Source of the DNA: a bacterium
GTDB taxonomy: Bacteria; Actinomycetota; Acidimicrobiia; Acidimicrobiales; CATQHL01
Assembly: GCA_028824415.1 (NCBI GenBank)
Contig: JAPPDX010000048.1
Location: forward strand, 24,395 to 88,394
Reading direction: 5' to 3'
Length of the DNA stretch: 64,000 nucleotides
The notes below the pieces were generated by a model. The model saw only the letters and a list, made by a program, of their open reading frames with translations. It searched no databases and was not told where the DNA came from. Positions 9,401 through 19,347 of the stretch are shown piece by piece (the first letter of the stretch is position 1; the number at the start of each line of letters is the position of its first letter). A program made the position numbers and the translations under genes.

Positions 9401-9919
9401 CTAGGACTCGAAGTCCTCCGGACGGACGGTGTCGATGAACTCGCGGAACTGTTCGACCACCTCGTCGGGATCCTGCGCCTCCTCCGAATCGTGGTCCTCG
9501 GAGTCCTCGACATCGCCCCGCTCGCGGTAGCCGGCGTCCGCCAGCACCTCCTCGGCGGCGAAGATGGGGGCACCGCAGCGCACCGCCACCGCGATGGCGT
9601 CGGACGGGCGGCAGGAGACCCGCCGGGTCTCGCCGTTCTCGCCGAGCTCAAGCTCGGCGAAGAACGTCTTGTCGCGCAATTCCGTCACCAGGACGCGCAG
9701 CAGCGCCACGCCCATGTGCTCGAGAATGACCTTGATGAGGTCGTGCGTCATCGGCCGCGGCACCTCGACGCCCTCCAGAGCCAAGGCGATGGCCGTTGCC
9801 TCCGGGGCGCCGATGAAGATGGGCAGGAGCCGCGGATTCGGAGCCTGCTCGCGCAGCAGGAGGATCGGCGTGTTGGTGGGCAACTCGATGCGCACACCGA
9901 CGAGGTCCATCTCGATCAC
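9401..9919 (-). CDS. Bifunctional nuclease family (BFN/DUF151) protein
   Basis: MDLVGVRIELPTNTPILLLREQAPNPRLLPIFIGAPEATAIALALEGVEVPRPMTHDL. Confidence 0.9.
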   Translation of the reverse strand: MIEMDLVGVRIELPTNTPILLLREQAPNPRLLPIFIGAPEATAIALALEGVEVPRPMTHDLIKVILEHMGVALLRVLVTELRDKTFFAELELGENGETRRVSCRPSDAIAVAVRCGAPIFAAEEVLADAGYRERGDVEDSEDHDSEEAQDPDEVVEQFREFIDTVRPEDFES

Positions 9920-9965
9920 GCCCTGACAATAGCCGCAGACCCGTCCAACACCCCTGCCGCGAGGG

Positions 9966-10580
9966 CTACGCGGAGCGAGGTGTCCGCACCCCGTAGAGGG
10001 AGTCCACGTAGGCGTCGGGGGCCGCCTCGAGGGCACGACGATCCACGGCTCGCAGGTCCGGAAGGTTGCCGTACCGACCCCGGTACTCGAGTCCGTACCC
10101 GACGAGGAAGGAGTCGTCCACCGTGAAGCCCACGTAGCGCGCCTCCAGCGGCAGGATGCGCCTGACCTGGCGATCTGCAAGCGTGCAGACTTCGACACTG
10201 AGCGGGGAACGGCGACGCAACTCGCCGCTGAGGAAACCCACGCTGAGCCCGCTGTCGACGATTCCCTCAACCAGCAGGACATGGCGGCCGCCGATGTCGA
10301 TGTCCAGATCACGCGTGATCCGCACCCGCCCGGAATTCGGGGCGAAGCGGGAGATGGCCAGGAAGTCCACCTCGACGTCGATGCGCAGCGCCCGCGCCAG
10401 ATCGGTCAGGAACGGCAGGCAACCCCGGAGCACACCCACGACCACGACGGCTTCGCCGCTGGCCAGGCGCGCCGCGTAGTCGCTGGAAATCGCCGCCCCG
10501 AGCGCCTGCACCCGCTCGGCGATCGTGCTGCGGTCGTAGACAGCCCCGACGGGGGGACGCACGGTCTGAGCCTGCGACAC
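9966..10580 (-). CDS. hpt: Hypoxanthine phosphoribosyltransferase-like protein
   Basis: VVVGVLRGCLPFLTDLARAL, HVLLVEGIVDSGLSVGFL (PRPP-loop-like), VGYGLEYRGRYGNLPDL. Confidence 0.88.
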   Translation of the reverse strand: MSQAQTVRPPVGAVYDRSTIAERVQALGAAISSDYAARLASGEAVVVVGVLRGCLPFLTDLARALRIDVEVDFLAISRFAPNSGRVRITRDLDIDIGGRHVLLVEGIVDSGLSVGFLSGELRRRSPLSVEVCTLADRQVRRILPLEARYVGFTVDDSFLVGYGLEYRGRYGNLPDLRAVDRRALEAAPDAYVDSLYGVRTPRSA

Positions 10581-10582
10581 GC

Positions 10583-11305
10583 TCAGCCGAGATTCTGGAG
10601 CGTGCGCCGTACGAGCGCCTCGCGGAGCGAGGATGCCAGCGCCGCCTGCGTCGCGAGCATGTCGCGTGCCCGGCGCTGGGCGTCGGCTCCACCGCCCTGC
10701 AGCACCCGTTGCACCGCCGGGGTGGCGAGATCCAATTCCCTGTCCACCGACGCCTTGAAGACCCGCAGATGCCTCGGCTCCAGGCCCTGGTCGAACATCT
10801 GCCGGGCGATGCGCGCCACCTCCAGCGCCTGAGCGTCGTAGAAGTCGATGTCGGCCGCGGGACGCGGCACCAGGAGGCCGTAGCGCGTCAACTCTCGGGC
10901 CTGGGAGAGACTCAGCCCGCTGGCATTGGCCAACTGGGGCAGCGTCATGCCCCCTCCGGCGGAATCCGACGCCGGCGAGCGCGGCGCGAGCCGCCGGACC
11001 CGGTCGCTGACGTCCACGTCGGGCAGCCGCTCGGCCTCCGCATCGGCGCGGGCACTCCATTCCACGTCGGCCATGCGCTCCCGGATGACCCGCAGCGGGA
11101 GGAAGTTCTCTCGCTGTTGGGTGAGGATCCATCGCAGCTTGGCCACGTCGGTGCGCGAGTACTTCCGGTAGCCCTTGGACGTGCGGTGCGGCGTGATCAG
11201 ACCTTGGCTCTCGAGGAACCGCAGCTTGGAGACCGACACGTCGGGAAAGTCGATGCGCAGCCCGTTGACGACGTCGCTGATACCCGCCAGCGGTTCGTCA
11301 GCCAC
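10583..11305 (-). CDS. MerR family regulator (FtsR-like)
   Basis: DVSVSKLRFLESQGLITPHRTSKGYRKYSRTDVAKLRWILTQQRENFLPLRVIRERM; adjacent to gcvH. Confidence 0.88.
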   Translation of the reverse strand: MADEPLAGISDVVNGLRIDFPDVSVSKLRFLESQGLITPHRTSKGYRKYSRTDVAKLRWILTQQRENFLPLRVIRERMADVEWSARADAEAERLPDVDVSDRVRRLAPRSPASDSAGGGMTLPQLANASGLSLSQARELTRYGLLVPRPAADIDFYDAQALEVARIARQMFDQGLEPRHLRVFKASVDRELDLATPAVQRVLQGGGADAQRRARDMLATQAALASSLREALVRRTLQNLG

Positions 11306-11690
11306 CGACGAACCTCACGTAGGCCGCGCCGTCCATCAAGCCGTCGAGCTGGCCGCCGTCCTCCGGCGCCAGGAGACACAACCAGCCGTCACCGTACGGG
11401 TCGGCGTTGAGAACCTCCGGCGTCTCGGCCAGGAGCCCGTTGACGGCCACGACCCGTCCCGCCAGAGGCGCGTAGAGTTCGCTGGTCGCCTTGCGGGCCT
11501 CGATCTCCGCCATCAGGTCACCGGTACCCAGCCGGCTCCCCGGAGACGGGAGCTCGACGAACTCCACCTCGCCCAGCAGGTCCTGGCCGAAGTCGGTCAG
11601 CCCGACACGCACAAGCCGTTCCCGGCCCTCGCCCTCCTGAGCCACCCAACCGTGATCCTCGGAGTACCGGAGCGGTTCGGGAACGTTCAC
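11298..11690 (-). CDS. gcvH: Glycine cleavage system H protein
   Basis: 130 aa; GEVEFVELPSPGSRLGTGDLMAEIEARKATSELYAPLAGRVVAVNGLL, lipoyl-domain ExxKA. Confidence 0.95.
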   Translation of the reverse strand: MNVPEPLRYSEDHGWVAQEGEGRERLVRVGLTDFGQDLLGEVEFVELPSPGSRLGTGDLMAEIEARKATSELYAPLAGRVVAVNGLLAETPEVLNADPYGDGWLCLLAPEDGGQLDGLMDGAAYVRFVGG

Positions 11691-11795
11691 CGGAGCCCGG
11701 AGGAGTCGACGTGTCGCCGCGTCCGCTGCACCATCGTTTTCACGCTAGCCCACCGGCCAGGCGGCCCCCGCCATCGCAGGCCCTGATCACGGCCC

Positions 11796-12407
11796 TTAGG
11801 AGTCCTCGGTCGGCGGCGCGGCCGCGGCGGGTCCCGGCGAGGCGTTGAGGGCGGCGCGGCCCGCCAGCACATAGAGATACGCCCCGTACCAGGCGATTGC
11901 CAGCGACGGGATCCCCCACACCCAGCCGGCAATCGTCCAGCCGTTGGCTCCGGGAATGTCCGCCTGGCCCAGTAGGAACATCGGGAACGCGAACATGAGG
12001 CCGAAACTGCCGGCCTTGCCCCAGGCGTTCACCCCCAACCAACCCACGCGCCGTGAGGCGAGGGCCAGCGTGCCGGCCGAGAGCCCGAACTCCCGGACGA
12101 GCGCGGTGATCCCGAACCACAGGGCCACATCGCCGCTCACGAGCATCGAGATCACCGCGGCGAAGAACATGCACCGGTCGGTGACGGGATCCAGGATGGC
12201 CCCCAGTTCGGTCGCCTGATCCAGCCGGCGCGCCAGGTAGCCGTCGACGAAGTCGGTGGCCCCCAACGCCCCCAGCAGGACTCCGGCCGCCAGGCGGCTG
12301 TCGAACCCGAACAGCAGCCAGCAGAAGAGCGGGATGCAGCCCAATCGCAGGACCGTGACCAGATTGGGGATCGTCCAGAGCTGGCGGCGGAGGCTCTCTG
12401 CGGCCAC
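11796..12407 (-). CDS. CDP-alcohol phosphatidyltransferase family (PgsA-like)
   Basis: DFVDGYLARRLDQATELGAILDPVTD matches DG(x)2AR(x)8G(x)3D(x)3D. Confidence 0.92.
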   Translation of the reverse strand: MAAESLRRQLWTIPNLVTVLRLGCIPLFCWLLFGFDSRLAAGVLLGALGATDFVDGYLARRLDQATELGAILDPVTDRCMFFAAVISMLVSGDVALWFGITALVREFGLSAGTLALASRRVGWLGVNAWGKAGSFGLMFAFPMFLLGQADIPGANGWTIAGWVWGIPSLAIAWYGAYLYVLAGRAALNASPGPAAAAPPTEDS

Positions 12408-12465
12408 GGCAGGAGAGTACCGTGCAGTGCCGGGCGCACGACTCCGAGCACAGTGGGAGGACCCG

Positions 12466-12870
12466 ATGGCGACGCTCTTCACGCGGATCCTGAACGGCGA
12501 ACTGCCGGGGCACTTCGTCTGGCGCGACGAGCGCTGCGGCGTGTTCCTGTCGATCAACCCGCTCAGCGCTGGGCACTCGCTGGTGGTACCCGTCGCCGAG
12601 GTGGACCACTGGCTGGATCTCGACGTCGAGACCAACATGCATCTGACCGCCGTGGCGCACCGGGTCGGGTGGGCCATCATGGAGACGCAACGACCCCAGC
12701 GCGTCGCCACGGTGATGGCGGGCTTCGAGGTGCCGCACGTGCACCTGCACGTCTTCGGCGTCAACTCCATGGCGGACCTGGACTTCGCCAACGCCGCCGG
12801 CGGCGTGGACCAGGCCGAGCTGGCCGCCAACGCGGTGCTGCTGCGAGACGCTCTGGGCTACTCGGGCTGA
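12466..12870 (+). CDS. HIT family protein
   Basis: VPHVHLHVFG histidine triad. Confidence 0.93.
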   Translation: MATLFTRILNGELPGHFVWRDERCGVFLSINPLSAGHSLVVPVAEVDHWLDLDVETNMHLTAVAHRVGWAIMETQRPQRVATVMAGFEVPHVHLHVFGVNSMADLDFANAAGGVDQAELAANAVLLRDALGYSG

Positions 12871-12879
12871 CGGTCGGGA

Positions 12880-14541
12880 CTAGGGCGGCACGACCGCCGC
12901 TGCCGCCCCGGATCCCCCATAGCGGTAGACCCGCACCTGCTCGGCGGCGAAGACCCGCTCCCAGCCCCGCTGCCGGAGCGTCGTGTCGAAACGCTCGACC
13001 TCCAGCGCGTTCGATCCCCATTGCTCCGCCGAGGCGAGATCCAGGGCGATCCAGCCCACGCCCTCGACCGCGACCTGGGCGTCGGCACGCGCCGAGGATC
13101 CTGCGGTATCCAATTCGAACAGCACGTTGCGCTCCGCCAACAGCGGCAGCAGGTGCGGCGAGGCGCGCACCGCAGCGGCGTCGGGGATCTGCTCCACCGC
13201 CTCCAGCCGGTCCCGGTCGGTGGCGTCGCGGGTCCACTGCCATGGCGTGTGGAATGGCGAGCTGGCGGCGTCCCGTATGAAGAAGATGGCGGCCGCCAGC
13301 AGCAACGTGACGACCAGCCGGCGGTTGACCCGCACGCGCCGCACGAGCATCGCCCCGGCACGCCGCAGTGCGAAGGTGGTGGCCACCAGCACGAACGCCG
13401 CCACCGGCACGGTCTCGGCCAGCAGGGCCTGCGGCGCGTCGGACGCCAGCTGCACGACGAAGAACGGCACGGCGGGCATGAGGTAGCGCAACTCGACGAG
13501 CGGCAGGAACAGTACCGGGGCGAGCAGGGTCACCCCCAGCAGGAAGTTCTCCTGGGTCACGAGGTTGCCGAGAAACACGTGCGGCTGCCGCAGGACACCC
13601 CAGATGACATCGGCTGTGCTGGTATCGCCGTACTCGGCATAGCGCTCGAGGTGCGGGAATTCGCCACCGGCGAGCATCGGCTGGATGGTCTCGGTCGCCA
13701 GCAGTGCCCACAGGAGTCCCACGAACGACCAGATGAGGGCCGTCCGGGAATGACGGCCCGAGATCGCCATCAGCGACCGGCCGACTCGAGCCGGAGCCGC
13801 CCACAGCGAGAGCTCGCGTTCGGGCGCCAGACCGTCTGCGGGTCGCCGCCGGAGTTCCACCGCCAGCACCACGCCGAGAACCATCACCATCCAGCCGAGT
13901 TCCGAGCGGCACGCCAGAACAACCGCCACCAGCGCGCCGAACGGCACCCAGCGGGCGCCGAGCCCGTAGTACACGGCTCCCAGCAGGGCCGGCACCGCCA
14001 GCGTCTCGGGATGGAACCCGGAGAGGTTGGCGTTGTGCAGGGCGGCGTAGGCGGCGTAGGCGAACGCCACGGCGGCCGCCGGCGCCACCCTCAGATCGGC
14101 GCGCCGCCGGGCGATCCGCCACAGCGGCACGATCCCCAGCGCCAGGGCGGAGGACTGGACCGCCAGAACGGTGGTCGTGATCGGGAGCCAGCGCACCAGC
14201 AACGACAGCGGGTAGATGATGAACGCCCCGTTGCGGGCCAGGTAGTCCCCGCCCACCAGCGTCGAGTGTGGACGGAATCCCTGGCTCACCTGCCAGATGC
14301 TCTGGTTGAACAGCGCCAGCTCGGTTCCCGCCTGCAGTGAGTTGGCGCGGGCCAGGGCAAGGCCGACCAGCACGCCGCCTCCGGCGAGGGCCATGATCCA
14401 CGGCAGGGCCCTGTCCACGGCTGCGGTGTCCAGCCGGGCCTGCCACCGCAGGGTGGCCCGCTCGAGGCGCGACCGCCAGTCCTGCTGCGCGGGATGCGCC
14501 GGAGCGATACCCAGGGCCGCGGAGAGTCGGGCGCGCGCCAC
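12880..14541 (-). CDS. DUF2079-like multi-pass membrane protein
   Basis: Many TM segments; ALFNQSIWQVSQGFRPHSTLVGGDYLARNGAFIIYPLSLLVRW. Confidence 0.75.
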   Translation of the reverse strand: MARARLSAALGIAPAHPAQQDWRSRLERATLRWQARLDTAAVDRALPWIMALAGGGVLVGLALARANSLQAGTELALFNQSIWQVSQGFRPHSTLVGGDYLARNGAFIIYPLSLLVRWLPITTTVLAVQSSALALGIVPLWRIARRRADLRVAPAAAVAFAYAAYAALHNANLSGFHPETLAVPALLGAVYYGLGARWVPFGALVAVVLACRSELGWMVMVLGVVLAVELRRRPADGLAPERELSLWAAPARVGRSLMAISGRHSRTALIWSFVGLLWALLATETIQPMLAGGEFPHLERYAEYGDTSTADVIWGVLRQPHVFLGNLVTQENFLLGVTLLAPVLFLPLVELRYLMPAVPFFVVQLASDAPQALLAETVPVAAFVLVATTFALRRAGAMLVRRVRVNRRLVVTLLLAAAIFFIRDAASSPFHTPWQWTRDATDRDRLEAVEQIPDAAAVRASPHLLPLLAERNVLFELDTAGSSARADAQVAVEGVGWIALDLASAEQWGSNALEVERFDTTLRQRGWERVFAAEQVRVYRYGGSGAAAAVVPP

Positions 14542-14549
14542 CGGTGACC

Positions 14550-15230
14550 TCAGGGAGCGAGAGGTTCGATGAGGTGCGGGCTCTTTCGGCGCGGGTTGTT
14601 GACCTCCCGGCTGACCGGATGGAAGGTGAACAACTTCGACGGAGCCGGTACCAGCAGGTCCCCGAGCGCCGTCGCGTCGTCGCAGTCGGGGTCGAGCCAT
14701 TGCTGCCAGGCGCTCGGGGGCAGCACGATCGGCATCCGGTCGTGCATCTCGGCGATCCTGTCGTTGGCCGGGCCGGTGATGATCGTCGTCGAGCGCACGG
14801 GGTCGCCCTCGGGGCTCTTCCAGCGTTCCCAGAGCCCTGCGAACGCCAGCGGCTCCCCGTCGACGCGGTGGATGTACATCGGTTGCTTGTGCCGCTCGCC
14901 GGGGATCGGCACCCACTCGTAGAAGCCGTCGGCGGGGACGATGCAGCGGCGAGCCCGGAAGGGGCGCCGGTAGGCCTTGGACTCCGCCACGGTCTCGGAG
15001 CGGGCATTGATCATGCGGTTGCCGATCTTGTGGTCCTTGGCCCACGGCGGGATCAAACCCCAGCGCAGGGTGGCGAGGGTCCGGAGCCCTTCATTCACGA
15101 GAACGGCGTACACGTCGTTCGTCGGCGCCACGTTGTAGCTGGGCTCCAGGAGCGCGGCGCCGCCGAGTTCCGCCCCGAAATAAGCAGCTACATCCTCAGC
15201 TGAACTCGCCGAGACGAAGCGCCCACACAC
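14550..15230 (-). CDS. SOS response-associated peptidase (SRAP/HMCES-like)
   Basis: MCGRFVSASS..., YNVAPTN, GLIPPWAKD, INARSETV, CIVPADGFYEW. Confidence 0.96.
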   Translation of the reverse strand: MCGRFVSASSAEDVAAYFGAELGGAALLEPSYNVAPTNDVYAVLVNEGLRTLATLRWGLIPPWAKDHKIGNRMINARSETVAESKAYRRPFRARRCIVPADGFYEWVPIPGERHKQPMYIHRVDGEPLAFAGLWERWKSPEGDPVRSTTIITGPANDRIAEMHDRMPIVLPPSAWQQWLDPDCDDATALGDLLVPAPSKLFTFHPVSREVNNPRRKSPHLIEPLAP

Positions 15231-15314
15231 GCCGCAACGCTACCTGCCAGCCGGGGGTGACAAGAGACGCGGCGCCGCGCCGGCAGGTGTTCCGGGCCGC
15301 CCGGCGCCGCTGGG

Positions 15315-15350
15315 AAAAATGCTCGTGCCCCGGGTCGGACCGGGGCACGA
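15315..15350 (-). terminator. Rho-independent terminator downstream of DyP peroxidase gene
   Basis: Perfect 11-bp stem TCGTGCCCCGG/CCGGGGCACGA followed on the minus strand by GCATTTTT. Confidence 0.85.
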
Positions 15351-15379
15351 ACTGGTTACCGAGGTTGCTGCGTCGACGC

Positions 15380-16306
15380 TTACGCCAGCATGGCGTCGAG
15401 CGCCTCGGTCGACGGGGCGAAGTAGAACGACCCCGACGCCGGGTTGGAGAAGTCCGTCAAGCGGTCGCGCACACCGGCGCCGTCGAGGCCGTACATGGCC
15501 CGCAGGCGCTCACGGAAGGGGGCCTGCTCGCGGCAGAAGGCCATGAAGTACAGGCCCACGACGGAGACGGCGCCGTGGAAGGCGTACGGGGTGGAGCGGC
15601 GGGCGATCTCGTTGCGCTTCGGCTTGGTGGCATCCGCGGTGGCTCCCTCGCGGAGTTCCACGTGGCTGAGGTGCGAGAAGTCCTCCTGCGGGTCGAGCCG
15701 CTCGCTGTCGGGCTTGGTGCGTCCGAAGACCTTCTCCTGCTCCTCGACGCTCATCTGGTTCCAGCCGTCGAGGTCGTGAACCCAGCGCTGGGCAAGGATG
15801 AAGCTGCCACCGGCGCCCGGGGACCCGTCGGGCACGAGGGCCGCCTCGGGCTCGTTCTCGGGCTCGGGGTTGCCGGTGCCGTCGATGAACCCGGTCATGT
15901 CCAGCGAGTCGCCCAGGATGAAGGTGTTCGTGTCGCGCGGCACGACCATGTGGCCGGCCAGGGCGGTGCGGGCGTCGTACTGCGTCTGCCAGACCTTGTC
16001 CTTGTCGGGGCTGTTCAGCCAGAACAGCAACTCCTCCTGGGTGCCCTTGGCTTCGCGCCCGCTGCCGTCTTCGGACTCGATGGTGACGAAGTCCTGGAAG
16101 TCGTCGGGGACGTCATCGGTCAGTTCGGCCAGCAAGCCGGGCCCGAGGCCCACGACGAGGTTGACGCCGGCAGCATCGGCTGCGGCGCGGGTATCGGAGA
16201 TCACGCTCTTGATGTGATCCAGATCCGCGCCGTCGACCCGACTCAGGTGGACGTACCACTGGTGTTGTCCCATTTCGGCGAAAATTGCGGGTTGCGGCGT
16301 GGGCAT
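15380..16306 (-). CDS. Dyp-type peroxidase
   Basis: 308 aa; MTGFIDGTGNPEPEN (GxxDG) and GSFILAQRWVHDLDGW. Confidence 0.93.
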   Translation of the reverse strand: MPTPQPAIFAEMGQHQWYVHLSRVDGADLDHIKSVISDTRAAADAAGVNLVVGLGPGLLAELTDDVPDDFQDFVTIESEDGSGREAKGTQEELLFWLNSPDKDKVWQTQYDARTALAGHMVVPRDTNTFILGDSLDMTGFIDGTGNPEPENEPEAALVPDGSPGAGGSFILAQRWVHDLDGWNQMSVEEQEKVFGRTKPDSERLDPQEDFSHLSHVELREGATADATKPKRNEIARRSTPYAFHGAVSVVGLYFMAFCREQAPFRERLRAMYGLDGAGVRDRLTDFSNPASGSFYFAPSTEALDAMLA

Positions 16307-16357
16307 GTCCGACCTCCGTGGCTAGGTGAAACCCTCCGAATTCCGGAGGATCCTAGT

Positions 16358-16431
16358 CGGGCTGCCGGGATTTGAACCCGGGACCTTTGGTCCCCCAGAC
16401 CAACGCGCTAACCAAGCTGCGCCACAGCCCG
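16358..16431 (-). tRNA. tRNA-Pro (anticodon GGG)
   Basis: Reverse complement CGGGCTGTGGCGCAGCTTGGTTAGCGCGTTGGTCTGGGGGACCAAAGGTCCCGGGTTCAAATCCCGGCAGCCCG folds as cloverleaf. Confidence 0.95.
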
Positions 16432-16465
16432 TTCCGAAGGCCTCACTGTACCGGGCGCGGCACCC

Positions 16466-16810
16466 TCAGAACGCCCCCTCCAGCACCTCCAGGCGGCCCT
16501 TCAGCACACAGGCCACGTCGAAGCGCAGTTCCGCCACCGGCTCGCGGTGCTGGCGCAGCCACTGGGTGGCCAGGGCCCGGATGCGCTTCTGCTTGCGGCG
16601 ATCCACGGCTTCCGCCGGGTGCCCGTATGCCTCGCTGGAGCGCGTCTTCACCTCGCAGAAAACCACGGTGCCGCCTCGCCCGAGAACCAGGTCGAGTTCG
16701 CCGCCGGCGCCGCGCCAATTGCGGTCCAGCACCTCCCAGCCGCGTTCGAGGTACCAGGTGGCGGCCTTGTTCTCCCCCCAGCGACCGAGTTGTTGCCGAC
16801 CGGCGGTCAT
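16466..16810 (-). CDS. YraN family (UPF0102) putative endonuclease
   Basis: GRWGENKAATWYLERGWEVLDRNWRGAGGELDLVLGRGGTVVFCEVKTRSS. Confidence 0.93.
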   Translation of the reverse strand: MTAGRQQLGRWGENKAATWYLERGWEVLDRNWRGAGGELDLVLGRGGTVVFCEVKTRSSEAYGHPAEAVDRRKQKRIRALATQWLRQHREPVAELRFDVACVLKGRLEVLEGAF

Positions 16811-16830
16811 GGACCGCGCCGCGGCCGGGC

Positions 16831-17178
16831 TCAGACGGCGCGCCGCTCGGGCACCTTCGCCGCTTTGCCGATCCGGTCGCGCAGGTAGTACAGCTTGGCC
16901 CGCCGCACGCGGCCGCGGGTCAGCACCTCCAGCTCCTTGATGCTGGGGGTGTGGGTGGGGAACGTGCGCTCGACGCCCACACCGAAGCTGACCTTGCGGA
17001 CGGTGAAGGACTCGCGCACGCCCGATCCCCGCCGGGCGATCACCACTCCCTGGAAGACCTGGATGCGCTCGCGGCTGCCCTCGGTGACCCGCACGTGCAC
17101 CTTGACGGTGTCCCCCGGCCGGAAGTCCGGGATGTCGGTTCGCAGGCTCTGCATGTCGACCAGATCGGTGGGCTGCAT
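16831..17178 (-). CDS. rplS: 50S ribosomal protein L19
   Basis: [38 protein letters not shown]...[11 protein letters not shown]. Confidence 0.97.
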   Translation of the reverse strand: MQPTDLVDMQSLRTDIPDFRPGDTVKVHVRVTEGSRERIQVFQGVVIARRGSGVRESFTVRKVSFGVGVERTFPTHTPSIKELEVLTRGRVRRAKLYYLRDRIGKAAKVPERRAV

Positions 17179-17282
17179 GGCCGGTCTCCAATCACGAGCG
17201 TCTGGGGCGGGCGGGGAAGCGGAGTGGCAGCGGAATAGTGCAGGATACGGCCCAAGTCGCCGCACGCCACCGGGTGGCGGGC

Positions 17283-17364
17283 CCGGGTGGGGGCCGCCGG
17301 TGCCGAGTCCGGCTCTCGCCTTCGTAATCGATCCGGACTTCGACCCCGGCGTCCCCCACCCTCG
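17283..17364 (+). repeat. Dispersed ~82-bp palindromic element, copy B
   Basis: Between rplS start and trmD end; near-identical to copies A and C. Confidence 0.9.
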
Positions 17365-17391
17365 GGGGATCGCAGGGCCGCGGCCGGCCGA

Positions 17392-18123
17392 TCAGGCGCC
17401 GCCCTGGAGATCGAATTCCTCCAGGAGCTCCCGGTCGGCGTCGCTGAGTCCGCCGCGGGCTGCGATCAGGTCCGGACGCTCCCGCTGCGTGCGAGCCAGG
17501 GCCTGGGCCCGGCGCCAGCGCTCGACGCGCGCGTGGTCGCCCGAGCGCAGTACTTCCGGGACCTCCATGCCCCGGAAGTCCGCCGGGCGGGTGTACTGCG
17601 GGTAGCCGAGCAGGCCGCTGCTGAAGGAGTCCTCGACACCCGAGGCGGCGTTGCCCATGACCCCCGGCAGCAGCCGCACGACCGCTTCGAGAACCACCAT
17701 GGCCGCCACCTCGCCTCCCGCCAGCACGTAGTCCCCCACGGAGACCTCGTCGTCGACGAGCGCCGTGCGGACCCGCTCGTCGACACCCTCGTAGCGACCG
17801 CACAGCAACGAGAACCCGCCGCCGGCGGCAAGGCTCTCGACGGTGCGCTGATCCAGCCGGCGCCCCGAGGCCGAAAGCAGGATCAGCGGACGCGCCACCC
17901 CAGCCGCCTCAGCGGTCTCGAAGATGGGCTCGGGGGCCAGCACCATGCCGGGCCCGCCGCCGAAGGGCGCGTCATCCACCGAGCGGTGCGGATCGACGGC
18001 CACTGAGCGGAGATCCAGCACCCGCAACCGGAAGACCCCGTCCCTGCGGGCCTTGCCGAGCAGGCTGTGAGAGGCGAATTGCTCGACCATCTCGGGGAAG
18101 ATCGAGATCACGTCGATCCTCAT
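17392..18123 (-). CDS. trmD: tRNA (guanine-N1-)-methyltransferase
   Basis: [66 protein letters not shown]. Confidence 0.97.
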   Translation of the reverse strand: MRIDVISIFPEMVEQFASHSLLGKARRDGVFRLRVLDLRSVAVDPHRSVDDAPFGGGPGMVLAPEPIFETAEAAGVARPLILLSASGRRLDQRTVESLAAGGGFSLLCGRYEGVDERVRTALVDDEVSVGDYVLAGGEVAAMVVLEAVVRLLPGVMGNAASGVEDSFSSGLLGYPQYTRPADFRGMEVPEVLRSGDHARVERWRRAQALARTQRERPDLIAARGGLSDADRELLEEFDLQGGA

Positions 18124-18140
18124 GGTGTGCCCCCCGGCGC

Positions 18141-18641
18141 CTACGGCAGCTCGAAGAGACCCGCCGGGGCGTCGACGAGGATGCGGGTCGCCTCGCCGGT
18201 TCCCTCCACCGACACCAGGAAGGTCAGCGGCACCAGGGCCCCGCTGTCCAGGACCAGCAGGTCGCTGGCCGGGTTGGCCTGCACGGCGGTCACCCTGCCC
18301 CGCGCCACCCCGGCGTCGCACACCACCTCGGCGCCGATGAGCCGGTGCACCCAGAACTCCTCGGGGTCCTCCAGCGGCGCGGCCAGCAGCACCGCGCCGC
18401 GCAACCCCTCGGCGGCATCACGGTCCCGGTAACCCTCGAAGGCCACCACCCAGCGCCGCTCGAACGGTCGCGCTCGCCGCACCACCAGCGGGCCCTCCGC
18501 CGCCTGCAGCTCGGCGCCCGGGCTCAGCCGCTCGGTGCGGTTCGTCACCAGCGAGACGACGACCTCACCCTTGATGCCGTGGGGCCGGTCGACGCGCCCG
18601 ACCTCCAGCAGATCCGTCGCCGGGCGCACGGGGGGCGCCAC
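18141..18641 (-). CDS. rimM: Ribosome maturation factor RimM
   Basis: [20 protein letters not shown]-terminus; rpsP-khpA-rimM-trmD-rplS order. Confidence 0.93.
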   Translation of the reverse strand: MAPPVRPATDLLEVGRVDRPHGIKGEVVVSLVTNRTERLSPGAELQAAEGPLVVRRARPFERRWVVAFEGYRDRDAAEGLRGAVLLAAPLEDPEEFWVHRLIGAEVVCDAGVARGRVTAVQANPASDLLVLDSGALVPLTFLVSVEGTGEATRILVDAPAGLFELP

Positions 18642-18646
18642 GGCGC

Positions 18647-18913
18647 TCAGGGCTCGACGAAGTCGACGATGACGCTGCACCCGTCGTTCACGGCGGCCGC
18701 CCGCACGACGGTGCGGATGGCACTGGCCACGCGGCCCCGCCGGCCGATGACCCTGCCGATGTCGGCCCGGTCCACGTGCACGTCGAGGCGGACATCGCCA
18801 CCGTCGGCGCTGGCGACCACGCGGGCCGCCTCGGGCGCCTCGACCACCGACCGGACGATGTGTTCCAGAACGGCGCGGGCGCAGGGAGCGTCGGTGACGT
18901 CGGCGCCGCTCAC
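18647..18913 (-). CDS. khpA: KH-domain RNA-binding protein (KhpA-like)
   Basis: VDRADIGRVIGRRGRVASAIRTVVRAAA; between rpsP and rimM. Confidence 0.9.
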   Translation of the reverse strand: MSGADVTDAPCARAVLEHIVRSVVEAPEAARVVASADGGDVRLDVHVDRADIGRVIGRRGRVASAIRTVVRAAAVNDGCSVIVDFVEP

Positions 18914-19218
18914 GAGGAAGCATCCTTGGTTGCGGAGTCCAGATCCTCCAGCCGCGAGCTGGTTCCCTTGAACTCGTCCCAGGCGCCGGAGATCTTGAGC
19001 AACTTCTCGACGCGCTCGCTCGGCTGGGCCCCGTTGCGGAGCCACTTCAGCGCCTTGTCGTTGTCGATGTGCACGACCGACGGCTCCTGGCGCGGGTCGT
19101 AGTGCCCGATCGACTCGATGAATCGGCCGTCACGGGCCGAGCGCTTGTCGGTCGCAACCACCCGGTAGGTGGGCTGCTTCTTCTTGCCTCTGCGCATCAA
19201 GCGAAGCCGCACTGCCAC
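18910..19218 (-). CDS. rpsP: 30S ribosomal protein S16
   Basis: VAVRLRLMRRGKKKQPTYRVVATDKRSARDGRFIESIGHYDP. Confidence 0.97.
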   Translation of the reverse strand: MAVRLRLMRRGKKKQPTYRVVATDKRSARDGRFIESIGHYDPRQEPSVVHIDNDKALKWLRNGAQPSERVEKLLKISGAWDEFKGTSSRLEDLDSATKDASS

Positions 19219-19347
19219 GATTCGTCGCCTCCACCGGAGATCTGTGGCCGGGCCACGTGGCACCGGCGTCAACGCCCTAGTCTGCCGTGAATTCGGCGCC
19301 GTTCCATCTCCCGGGCTCGCCGACGGTGCCGCCGCGACCAGGACCGC

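Noticed and set aside
15380-16306. Encapsulin cargo system around the DyP peroxidase
   Set aside because: No encapsulin shell gene is present next to the DyP gene in this window.
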